NCBI GenBank assembly: GCA_002725275.1
Contig: PBOE01000052.1
Coordinates: 1-7,571, forward strand
DNA: 7,571 bases
Reading direction: 5' to 3'
From: Methanobacteriota archaeon
GTDB taxonomy: Archaea; Thermoplasmatota; Poseidoniia; Poseidoniales; Poseidoniaceae
Shown one piece after another: positions 1 to 5,353 of this stretch. Each line of letters begins with the position of its first letter. Positions within the stretch are counted from its first letter, which is position 1. Under the pieces are notes generated by a model. It saw only the letters and a list, made by a program, of their open reading frames with translations. It had not been told where the DNA came from and ran no database searches. Both the position numbers and the translations under genes were made by a program.

Positions 1-30
1 CACCCGTTATGACCATGAATGAGAAGCGAC

Positions 31-34
31 GAGG
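31..34 (+). promoter_or_regulatory. Shine-Dalgarno-like GAGG before the Nudix gene
   Basis: GAGG ends 8 bases before ATG 43. It favours that start over the in-frame ATG at 19, which has no purine-rich site within the few bases visible upstream. Confidence 0.4.
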
Positions 35-42
35 ACCTTTCC

Positions 43-453
43 ATGGAAACCTCGTGCGGGGTGGTGCTGGTCAATTACGGCACGGTGCTGCTGCTGCAAT
101 ACCCGCAAGGGCACTGGGACCTTCCAAAAGGGCACGTTGAGCCGGACGACCCGAACCGACAGGCCACGATGCGACGTGAACTTGCTGAGGAAACCGGCAT
201 TCATGACGTGGTGATTTTGGAAGGTTTTGAGGAGCGCACCGAATACTCCTTCCGACACAAAGGAAAACGTCAATCCAAGGAAGTCTACTGGTACATCGCT
301 GAAACCGATGAGATGGAGGTACAACTCTCGCATGAACACCGAGGCTACCTCTGGTTGGATTGGGAACAAGCCCTGGAAACCATCACCCATGATGAAACTC
401 GGAGCGTGGTTCGGCTGGCCCAACGGTTCGTGGAGCTTTACGGCACGCAATGA
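43..453 (+). CDS. Nudix hydrolase, Ap4A hydrolase-like
   Basis: A 136-residue Nudix protein that probably hydrolyses diadenosine tetraphosphate or related nucleoside polyphosphates in the cytoplasm. The Nudix box spans residues 30-53: it begins in a WDLPKGHVEP segment typical of the Ap4A hydrolase branch and ends in RRELAEETGI, with the metal-binding glutamates at 46, 49 and 50. The spacing between the first Gly and the Arg-Glu pair is one residue longer than the canonical box, and the usual mid-box Glu is Asp. The later KEVYWYIAET strand and the C-terminal pattern (WLDWEQAL, then a final helix) also fit this branch. I chose ATG 43 because GAGG lies 8 bases upstream and the protein then starts METSCGVVLV, as relatives do. 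An in-frame ATG at 19 would add eight residues. The stop abuts that of the convergent adenosyltransferase gene. The family is secure; the substrate is inferred. Confidence 0.9.
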   Translation: METSCGVVLVNYGTVLLLQYPQGHWDLPKGHVEPDDPNRQATMRRELAEETGIHDVVILEGFEERTEYSFRHKGKRQSKEVYWYIAETDEMEVQLSHEHRGYLWLDWEQALETITHDETRSVVRLAQRFVELYGTQ

Positions 454-1149
454 TCACAACGCATCGATGTCCTCGTCGTTGGCCCGCATCTGGTCAACAC
501 GGTGCGCAATGCCCTTTTCGGCGGGTCGCTTGCCCAGCGGCACCCACAACGCTTCCGGTTCGTTGAGCATCATGCTGACCCAGCGTCCCATGACAAAAAA
601 CCAGTCCGACAGGCGATTGACATAGACCAGAACGAGCGGTCGAACCGCGCCCTCACCCTCGTGGTCAACGAGTCGAACGATGGCGCGCTCCAACCGGCGA
701 ACGACGGTCCGGGTGACCTGCATGTTCGCCACGGGCGGCGACCCAGCGGGAAGGATGAAACTGGTCAGCGGCGGAAGCGAGGCCAACCATGCATCCATCT
801 CTGCCATCAGCACGTCGGTTTGTTCCTGCGAGAGGAGCACCATGTACTCCGGAAGGGTGGCTGGAGGGCAAGCAAGCTCGGCACCCAAGTCGAAGAGTTC
901 GTTCTGGACCCGGACGAGGGCTTCGTTGAGCACGGTTTGAACGCGTTGGACGTTCGTTCGCTCGCCGCCGTCCTCGTGGTCGGGAAGCCGATGGAGTTCT
1001 GCAAGCACCATGCCCAGCCAACTGTTGACTTCGTCGCAAACACCAACCACGTCAAAGCGAACGTCCGATTTCTTCCGCCGTGATCCGTCAACAAGCGACG
1101 ATTCGCCGCCGTCGCCGCCGCCGGTGTACACGCGATTGATGTTGACCAT
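454..1149 (-). CDS. Cob(I)alamin adenosyltransferase, PduO type
   Basis: ATP:corrinoid adenosyltransferase, 231 residues. It transfers the adenosyl group of ATP to cob(I)alamin to make coenzyme B12, needed for example by class II ribonucleotide reductase and methylmalonyl-CoA mutase. The PduO-family signatures appear in order: the ATP-binding YTGGGDGG at 8-15, Lys27-Ser-Asp, the DEVNSWLG helix at 39-46, VQNELFDLGAELA at 81-93, FILPAGS at 131-137, the arginine-rich RTVVRRLER at 147-155, and NRLSD at 178-182. The enzymatic core ends near residue 200. Residues 201-231 form a charged C-terminal tail, so the protein is longer than the usual 180-200 residues. A GGGTGAGG site 7 bases upstream supports the ATG. 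It lies 23 bases after the DUF2203 gene and is the last gene of the minus-strand run. The family is secure; whether it serves salvage or de novo B12 synthesis cannot be told from here. Confidence 0.93.
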   Translation of the reverse strand: MVNINRVYTGGGDGGESSLVDGSRRKKSDVRFDVVGVCDEVNSWLGMVLAELHRLPDHEDGGERTNVQRVQTVLNEALVRVQNELFDLGAELACPPATLPEYMVLLSQEQTDVLMAEMDAWLASLPPLTSFILPAGSPPVANMQVTRTVVRRLERAIVRLVDHEGEGAVRPLVLVYVNRLSDWFFVMGRWVSMMLNEPEALWVPLGKRPAEKGIAHRVDQMRANDEDIDAL

Positions 1150-1156
1150 GGGTGCG

Positions 1157-1164
1157 CCTCACCC
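1157..1164 (-). promoter_or_regulatory. Shine-Dalgarno-like site before the adenosyltransferase
   Basis: Read on the minus strand this is GGGTGAGG, ending 7 bases before the ATG at 1149. It lies in the 23-base spacer after the DUF2203 stop, which fits translation from a shared transcript. Confidence 0.5.
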
Positions 1165-1172
1165 ACGCCACG

Positions 1173-1658
1173 TCATGCTTCTATGAGGGGTTTGCGGGAG
1201 GGGAAACCTTCCTCCATGCGGTAATACCACTCGATGTCAGCCTCACCAACGGCCCATGAAAACAACGCCATGCGATGGTCCACCACGCCGTACCATTCCA
1301 GTCGCCCGGGGTCCATGGACACGATACGAGCCCCGATGCCCTCCAACCGAGCAACGTTCCCCTGCCACTGCGTGACGAGGCTTCCAAGGTGTTCAGCCAC
1401 CTCGAGGACGTGTGGATGGGTCATGGTATAGCGGTCGAGGAGCAGTTCCAGTTCATTGGTCAAGTCGTGAGCCTCGTCGCTCATAGCCTGCAGCACCATC
1501 AGGACATTCTGGGCCTCCGGCAGCGATGCTCGAGCCTCTTCGATGGTCACCACACGGGCACCTTCAGGCAGCGGATAGGGGAGGGCAGCTTCGGGGGAAA
1601 GGTCCTCCAGCGGCATGGGTAGCCCGGAATAGAACGGTTCGTCCTCAGGTGTAGACAC
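1173..1658 (-). CDS. DUF2203 family protein
   Basis: A 161-residue soluble protein whose core matches my recollection of DUF2203, a small family of unknown function in bacteria and archaea. The N-terminal family pattern is VVTIEEARASLP (residues 37-48), followed by a long amphipathic helical stretch to about residue 105. The C-terminal family pattern is GIGARIVSMDPGRLEWYG (108-124), then ALFSWAVGEADIEWYYRMEEG (131-151) and SRKPL. A proline- and acid-rich leader of about 35 residues precedes the core and makes it longer than the usual 120-130. The start codon is GTG, supported by an AAGGAG site 5 bases upstream. No signal peptide or membrane segment is visible. It sits 23 bases upstream of the adenosyltransferase gene, so the two are probably co-transcribed, but that does not by itself imply a B12 role. 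Confidence 0.8.
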   Translation of the reverse strand: MSTPEDEPFYSGLPMPLEDLSPEAALPYPLPEGARVVTIEEARASLPEAQNVLMVLQAMSDEAHDLTNELELLLDRYTMTHPHVLEVAEHLGSLVTQWQGNVARLEGIGARIVSMDPGRLEWYGVVDHRMALFSWAVGEADIEWYYRMEEGFPSRKPLIEA

Positions 1659-1663
1659 GGCTA

Positions 1664-1669
1664 CTCCTT
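1664..1669 (-). promoter_or_regulatory. Shine-Dalgarno site for the GTG start of the DUF2203 gene
   Basis: Minus-strand AAGGAG ends 5 bases before the GTG at 1658. It is the main reason to accept this non-ATG start rather than a downstream ATG, the first being codon 15 of the frame. Confidence 0.6.
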
Positions 1670-1748
1670 GACTTGACGCTTCTTGTAGTCATCGGAAGGC
1701 CAAGATGAGCAATCCCTGTTTTTGGGCCAAAATCGGACATCCGAGCCT

Positions 1749-2036
1749 TCAAGCGCTCGCAACAGCCGGGGTGTTGCTGTCGGCCGCCCGACGGGCGCGC
1801 ACCAGCTTGGTCCAGCCCATGGACAGCAAGCCAAGCCAGAGGGTGATCTCCAGCACCACCACCAGGTAGTACACCGGTCCGAGCGATTTCAACATCGAGA
1901 CGGCGTCGTAGGGGAGCCCGTGAATCGCCATGTAGGCGCTCTGCGAGAGCAGGCTTGAGGAAAACCAAATCAAAACGGCGAACCAGAGGATGTTGCCAAG
2001 TGGCCAGTCATCCGGCGCTCTTTCGAGTTGTTTCAT
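1749..2036 (-). CDS. Small two-helix membrane protein, unknown function
   Basis: A 95-residue protein that I do not recognise. Two hydrophobic segments are clear: about residues 13-31 (from LGNILWFAVL) and about 52-75 (from LGPVYYLVVV). They are joined by a short polar loop, with a basic stretch (KLVRARRAA) after the second helix. By the positive-inside rule this C-terminal end would face the cytoplasm, so both termini are probably inside. The last dozen residues are Ala/Ser/Thr-rich and probably disordered. No enzymatic motif is seen. The ATG has no Shine-Dalgarno site but has a TATA-like box about 25 bases upstream, so it is probably the first gene of a leaderless transcript that may continue, after a 90-base gap (1659-1748), into the DUF2203 and adenosyltransferase genes. 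Confidence 0.75.
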   Translation of the reverse strand: MKQLERAPDDWPLGNILWFAVLIWFSSSLLSQSAYMAIHGLPYDAVSMLKSLGPVYYLVVVLEITLWLGLLSMGWTKLVRARRAADSNTPAVASA

Positions 2037-2058
2037 GGTCTAAAATCGACCTTGAAGG

Positions 2059-2064
2059 ATATAA
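2059..2064 (-). promoter_or_regulatory. Putative archaeal TATA box, leaderless promoter
   Basis: Minus-strand CTTATATCC contains TTATAT centred about 25 bases before the ATG at 2036. This is the distance at which archaeal TATA boxes place the transcription start, so the mRNA would begin at or next to the start codon. The 2037-2108 spacer is AT-rich compared with its surroundings and has an A-rich tract (AAACAAAACAAAC) further upstream on the same strand. The absence of a Shine-Dalgarno site before 2036 agrees with a leaderless message. This is an inference from spacing and composition only. Confidence 0.55.
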
Positions 2065-2108
2065 GTGCTCGTTTGTTTTGTTTCATATCTCGCCGCAAAA
2101 CATCAGGC

Positions 2109-2882
2109 TCATGCTTCTTCCGTGGCGTCTTTTTCAGGAAAGAGAGCGGGTTCAGCCCCCATGGCAACCAACCCGTCGTGAATCGCAGAAATCCACTCGG
2201 GGGCCACCGATTCAACCCCCCCGGCGTCCTCAAACGCCTCCAGCCATCGCTTGGCGGCACGCTCGTCCTCGAGGAAAAGGTGAATGCGATGCAAAGCGAC
2301 GTACGCCATGGGGTTCAGGTGCTCTTCATCGGCGTCCCAACCGCGCTCAAAGCACGAAATGGCCCCGTGCGGCCCGTGGAGTTGCCTTCGCTGAAGAGCA
2401 ACCATGCCGGCCTGACTCCACGCCAGAGGGAGGCGACCGATGAGCAAGCCGCGAAACACCATCCACGTTTGCCCGCCCGCCAACGCCACCAAGAGCAAAA
2501 AACCGGACCACTGTTCCAGAGTGTTGAGGTCGGGCCACGTCATCACCATGAGGCCGCCCGCTCCGGTGCAAAACACGAAGCCGGACATGGGCGCAATGAA
2601 GACGTCGCGCCGGGTTCGTACCATGTGATGCACCCCGACCAACACGCCGTAGCTTCCTGAGCCCAACACCACCACGAGAAGCAGCGTCAGCGACATGGGG
2701 CGTGGCGCCGTTTCTCCCAAGGCCAACAGGCCCGTCAGCGAGAGCATGACCCACCCGAACCGTCCCGAGATTTCTGGGAAGGGCTGGTGGCGGCTTCCGG
2801 CGATGAGGGTGAGTGAAACCGCTGCCAGCACGACCAATACGAGCACTTTGCCCGTGGATTCGTCGAGGAACATGGTGGTCAT
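2109..2882 (-). CDS. Multi-pass membrane protein with cytosolic helical tail
   Basis: A 257-residue protein that I cannot assign to a family. The first 150 residues hold about five hydrophobic segments: about 11-29, 43-57, 63-86, 94-115 and 126-149. A basic patch (VRTRRD, 88-93) between the third and fourth helices is probably cytoplasmic. From about 160 to 257 the protein is soluble and helical: QRRQLHGPHGAISCFERGWD, then AYVALHRIHLFLEDERAAKRWLEAFEDAGG. This alternation of small and large hydrophobic positions resembles a pair of TPR-like hairpins, which would suit partner binding at the membrane face. The ATG at 2882 is supported by GGAGG 8 bases upstream. It starts 27 bases after the RlmH-like gene stops, so the two are likely co-transcribed. 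No catalytic motif is visible; the TPR likeness is tentative. Confidence 0.75.
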   Translation of the reverse strand: MTTMFLDESTGKVLVLVVLAAVSLTLIAGSRHQPFPEISGRFGWVMLSLTGLLALGETAPRPMSLTLLLVVVLGSGSYGVLVGVHHMVRTRRDVFIAPMSGFVFCTGAGGLMVMTWPDLNTLEQWSGFLLLVALAGGQTWMVFRGLLIGRLPLAWSQAGMVALQRRQLHGPHGAISCFERGWDADEEHLNPMAYVALHRIHLFLEDERAAKRWLEAFEDAGGVESVAPEWISAIHDGLVAMGAEPALFPEKDATEEA

Positions 2883-2890
2883 CGATTTCG

Positions 2891-2895
2891 CCTCC
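2891..2895 (-). promoter_or_regulatory. Shine-Dalgarno GGAGG before the membrane protein gene
   Basis: Minus-strand GGAGG ends 8 bases before ATG 2882 and is 17 bases from the in-frame ATG at 2873. It therefore selects the former as the start. It lies in the 27-base spacer downstream of the RlmH-like gene. Confidence 0.65.
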
Positions 2896-2909
2896 GAGTC
2901 GCCCTGCTT

Positions 2910-3344
2910 TCATGCTTTGTGATACCCCGAGCCGCGCTGGAGTTCGGTCGCGCGGTAGAGTTGCTCAACGAGCATAACAGCAGCCAGTTCGTGCGGGAAG
3001 GTCATGCTCGACAGTGAAAGACGCAATACGGCGTCCAACCCTGGGTGCACCGGCCATCCCTCAGCGGGACCGATGGCGAGGTGAACGCTTTGCGACGAGA
3101 GTTGCCAAGCGTCGAATCGACGGGCGAACGTCAACGAATCCTCCTGAACACCGCCTTCGTCCAACAGCACCAGCGTCCCCTTTTTTGAGAGCAGGCGGTC
3201 GACGTAGGCATCGGCGCTGAGTTTGTCGGCGTGATGCTCAACCGTGACCCCCCTCCCTTCGATGCGCTCGCCGTACGTCTCAACCAAGCGCATCATGGCC
3301 TTGTTTTTCGGCGCACCGTGGGTGTGAACGGTCAATCGGCCCAT
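2910..3344 (-). CDS. rlmH: RlmH-like SPOUT rRNA methyltransferase
   Basis: A 144-residue SPOUT-fold protein of the RlmH family (COG1576). In bacteria RlmH uses S-adenosylmethionine to methylate pseudouridine 1915 of 23S rRNA (helix 69) on assembled ribosomes; the target in archaea is less certain. Family landmarks are LVLLDEGG (58-65), the trefoil-knot cofactor loop LAIGPAEGW (89-97), and the C-terminal signature LSLSSMTFPHELA followed by EQLYRATELQ and a terminal YHKA. Length is close to the usual 155. The knot loop reads GPAEG where most members have a Gly-Gly pair, so the second glycine is proline. The chosen start, giving MGRLTVHTHG, is the ATG that yields family-like length. The frame stays open upstream to about 3779, but that part is antisense to the next gene. 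No Shine-Dalgarno site precedes it, so it may be leaderless. It is probably co-transcribed with the membrane protein at 2882. Confidence 0.88.
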   Translation of the reverse strand: MGRLTVHTHGAPKNKAMMRLVETYGERIEGRGVTVEHHADKLSADAYVDRLLSKKGTLVLLDEGGVQEDSLTFARRFDAWQLSSQSVHLAIGPAEGWPVHPGLDAVLRLSLSSMTFPHELAAVMLVEQLYRATELQRGSGYHKA

Positions 3345-3422
3345 GCAGGTGTGGCGAGAAGTTGCCCGTTGAAATCGTTGGCGGAGGAACAAGACCATGA
3401 ACCAACCCACCCGACCCGTCGC
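3345..3422. other. Divergent intergenic spacer
   Basis: A 78-base gap between the minus-strand RlmH-like gene and the plus-strand hypothetical gene. It should hold promoters for both directions, but no strong TATA box is visible. The only AT-leaning stretch, around 3368-3376 (GTTGAAATC), lies about 24-32 bases before the RlmH start and might be a weak TATA element. A GGAGG at 3383-3387 stands 9 bases before ATG 3397, which opens a different, short frame. Confidence 0.35.
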
Positions 3423-3761
3423 ATGGGATGGTGGCCGTTTCGAAAGAAAGCCCGGGCTCGTTCCGACACCAACGACCCGATCCTCAAGGACACGCGGACA
3501 TGGCTGGCTGAATTGCGGGATGCGTGCGAGATGAATTTCGACCAGCCCGAGGAAGCCCGTCGGCAAATCCGCCACATGCAAGTGGAGTGGAAGGAAGCCA
3601 TGGACCGAGGTGATATGGCCCCCTCGCTGAGGGAGGGGCTTGAGGGTCGCGCCTTCCGCCTGTTGAGTTGCACGGACAAGGAATGGTTGGGCTGGTTGGA
3701 CGACCTTGACTTCTGGAAAGCAGGTTGGAAACCGGGCATGGAAGGCGAGGACGAGGCTTGA
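3423..3761 (+). CDS. Tryptophan-rich small protein, unknown function
   Basis: A 112-residue soluble protein that I do not recognise. It begins MGWWPFRKKARARSD, a hydrophobic tip followed by a basic cluster, which could lie against a membrane surface. Residues 20-60 are strongly helical and charged (DTRTWLAELRDACEMNFD, EEARRQIRHMQVEWKEAM), and the C-terminal part is aromatic and acidic (DKEWLGWLDDLDFWKAGW, then GMEGEDEA). It has eight tryptophans, an unusually high share. No membrane helix, signal peptide or catalytic motif is seen. ATG 3423 is preferred because it gives a sensible N-terminus next to the divergent RlmH gene; the frame stays open upstream to 3231, but that part overlaps RlmH. 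There is no Shine-Dalgarno site. The mPGES-2-like gene follows 26 bases later on the same strand. That it is coding rests on composition and packing, not homology. Confidence 0.6.
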   Translation: MGWWPFRKKARARSDTNDPILKDTRTWLAELRDACEMNFDQPEEARRQIRHMQVEWKEAMDRGDMAPSLREGLEGRAFRLLSCTDKEWLGWLDDLDFWKAGWKPGMEGEDEA

Positions 3762-3787
3762 AGAGGGGCGGTCCTTCACGCTCGTCC

Positions 3788-4480
3788 ATGGGTCAAACCC
3801 CCACGTTGCACCTTCTCTACTCCTGTCCGTTCTGCTGGAAGGTGCGCGGCCTGCTGGAACACCTCGACGTTGACGTGAACTACGCTGGCGTCAACGGCAT
3901 GAGGATCAAGAAAGACGTGGCGTTCGCTGGCGATTGGGGAAAGGTGCCCGTGTTCACCGACGCAGAGGGCCAACACCACGTTGATTCAACCCCCATCCTG
4001 CGCCACATTGACCAGACCTACAACGAAGGAAAGATGGCCGCCCAAGGCGACCCTGCGCGGCAAGACGAATGGATGACCTGGGTTGACACGCATCTGTCAA
4101 AAGCCACGGTTCCCATCCTCTACGGGAGTCTTGGCTCGGCGCTCAAAACCACCACGCGTATTTCGAAAATTGAGAAGTTTGGCTTCATTTCCAAGCGCCT
4201 TTACGCCTGGGCCGGTTTCCCCATCATGTGGGGCATCATCGCCCGAAAGCGCGTGAAGCGAGACGGACGAAAACCCAAGCAACTCTGGCACGATCTGCTC
4301 ACCGAGTTCACCGACGAACACGGCGATGAACCGTTCTTTGGCGGCGCCTCCCCTGACCTCGTTGATTTTGCTGCCTTCGGCTACATGCGATCGATTTCGC
4401 CCTACCCGCAGTTTGAGCAGTTGACCGACCACGTCAACGGCATGGCATGGTACCGCCGGATGGAAGCCACACTGAATTGA
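3788..4480 (+). CDS. GST-fold thiol protein, prostaglandin E synthase 2-like
   Basis: A 230-residue two-domain protein of the glutathione-transferase superfamily. The N-terminal glutaredoxin-like domain (about 1-80) has the active-site motif CPFC at 13-16, the conserved cis-proline in GKVPVF (Pro54), and the glutathione-contacting DST at 66-68. The helical C-terminal domain (about 90-230) resembles membrane-associated prostaglandin E synthase 2: KFGFISKRLYAWAG with a hydrophobic stretch to about 152, a basic RKRVKRDGRK segment, then EPFFGGASPDLVDFAAFGYMR and the terminal AWYRRMEATL. It probably performs a thiol-dependent redox or isomerase reaction; prostaglandin synthesis itself is not expected in a prokaryote. 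ATG 3788 starts the protein right before the first strand (MGQTPTLHLLYSCPFC). An in-frame ATG at 3725 would overlap the preceding gene. No Shine-Dalgarno site is seen. The family call rests on remembered motifs, not an alignment. Confidence 0.82.
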   Translation: MGQTPTLHLLYSCPFCWKVRGLLEHLDVDVNYAGVNGMRIKKDVAFAGDWGKVPVFTDAEGQHHVDSTPILRHIDQTYNEGKMAAQGDPARQDEWMTWVDTHLSKATVPILYGSLGSALKTTTRISKIEKFGFISKRLYAWAGFPIMWGIIARKRVKRDGRKPKQLWHDLLTEFTDEHGDEPFFGGASPDLVDFAAFGYMRSISPYPQFEQLTDHVNGMAWYRRMEATLN

Positions 4481-4483
4481 GGG
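4479..4483 (+). promoter_or_regulatory. GAGGG site bearing on the start of the next gene
   Basis: GAGGG directly touches ATG 4484, leaving no spacer, but stands 6 bases before the in-frame GTG at 4490. Normal ribosome spacing therefore favours GTG 4490, giving a protein beginning MSITLGG, two residues shorter than from ATG 4484. The site overlaps the stop codon of the preceding gene, which suggests translational coupling. Confidence 0.45.
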
Positions 4484-5353
4484 ATGGACGTGAGCATCAC
4501 CCTTGGCGGCCTCGTCTTCCATCCGGTTGAGGCCGCGACCACCGAGATTGGCACGACCAAGGGCGGGTGGGTCTATGCGAGTCAGCGCCCGTGCTACGAA
4601 GCGAGAACGCCAGCCTTCTACACCCTCAAAACGCCCCTTTCAACGTCGGACGTGACCGCCGCCATGGGCCAACCGAGTGATGAGAACGACACGGCACCCA
4701 TGGAAACGCTGACGTCGTACGATCTGATGGAACTGGCCGAGACGGTCATGAGAGGAAAGGCGTTTTCCGACGCCACGGCAGACCTCAACGGTGCGTGGGA
4801 ACTGCGTGCCCTCACGCACGCTGAATGGTTGGCCGCAAGGAACCAGGGCGTTGTGGAACTGCCCAGCGGTCTCACCGAGCGTCTGGCAGACGCACCGGCC
4901 TCGAACCATCGCGGCGCCATGATGGACGGTCGCCCGAGACCCAACGAAGTGCTTGGACCGGCGGCTTCCCAAATGGCCGCCATCGCTGTTCATCCACGCA
5001 ACGAGACCATCACTGCCGTGGCCAGCGTACCAAGCGACCGACCGCTCCCCGGCGTGGTTGGCCGATTGGCCTTGGTCCCGATTCGTGGCGGACCCGCCAA
5101 ACGGGTCCCGAGCACCACCGACGTGTGGCGAAACATTCGTTCCGAAGCCCTTTGGACCACGGTGCTGGGCGTGATTCCTTCCTTCCTCATCCCCGTCCTT
5201 CGCGGCATGGGTGATTACGCCACGGAGGGATGGTTAAACCTGCTCTTCGGTGGTTTGTGCGCCGGGTTCTTTACCGGTGCCATCTGGCGACCTCGTCGAC
5301 CCGTGCTTCGCTACGAGGACGTTGACGGTGGGTCGACCAGCGTCTCCCAGTAG
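4484..5353 (+). CDS. FGE/SUMF1-like domain with C-terminal membrane hairpin
   Basis: A 289-residue protein (287 if GTG 4490 is used). Residues about 5-200 look like a diverged formylglycine-generating-enzyme / sulfatase-modifying-factor domain. The traces are an opening ITLGGLVFHP, FYTLKTPLSTSDVTAAMG (45-62) in the place of the family's VT motif, an SYDLMELAETV helix (78-88), ELRALTHAEWLAARNQG (106-122) in the place of its RLPTEAEWEYA motif, and RLALVPIRGG (194-203) in the place of its final FR strand. The active-site cysteine pair is not evident, so it is probably not a formylglycine-generating oxidase. About 224-240 and 249-268 are hydrophobic and would form a membrane hairpin, with a basic RPRRP after it. 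It starts three bases after the mPGES-2-like gene, and its end overlaps the convergent malic enzyme gene by 43 bases. The domain call is moderate; function unknown. Confidence 0.6.
   Translation: MDVSITLGGLVFHPVEAATTEIGTTKGGWVYASQRPCYEARTPAFYTLKTPLSTSDVTAAMGQPSDENDTAPMETLTSYDLMELAETVMRGKAFSDATADLNGAWELRALTHAEWLAARNQGVVELPSGLTERLADAPASNHRGAMMDGRPRPNEVLGPAASQMAAIAVHPRNETITAVASVPSDRPLPGVVGRLALVPIRGGPAKRVPSTTDVWRNIRSEALWTTVLGVIPSFLIPVLRGMGDYATEGWLNLLFGGLCAGFFTGAIWRPRRPVLRYEDVDGGSTSVSQ

Noticed and set aside
7..450. Long minus-strand open frame opposite the Nudix gene
   Set aside because: It is exactly antisense to a gene with a clear Nudix signature, and its translation shows no recognisable motif. 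GC-rich DNA gives such open frames by chance.
502..1083. 193-codon plus-strand open frame inside the adenosyltransferase gene
   Set aside because: It is antisense to a gene with intact PduO motifs, and its product has low-complexity His/Arg-rich composition and no family match.
1659..1748. 90-base gap after the two-helix membrane protein, checked for a promoter, terminator or RNA gene
   Set aside because: Apart from the AAGGAG ribosome site, only short T runs and no convincing TATA box, hairpin or tRNA-like fold are visible.
2028..2660. 210-codon plus-strand open frame, considered as a divergent gene from the 2037-2108 spacer
   Set aside because: The TATA-like element is oriented for the minus strand by distance, and the open frame overlaps the membrane protein gene in antisense with a basic, unstructured translation.
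3345..3779. In-frame upstream extension of the RlmH frame (would give 289 residues)
   Set aside because: The extension is antisense to the 112-residue gene and has no family similarity, while RlmH proteins are about 155 residues. The ATG at 3344 gives the expected N-terminus.
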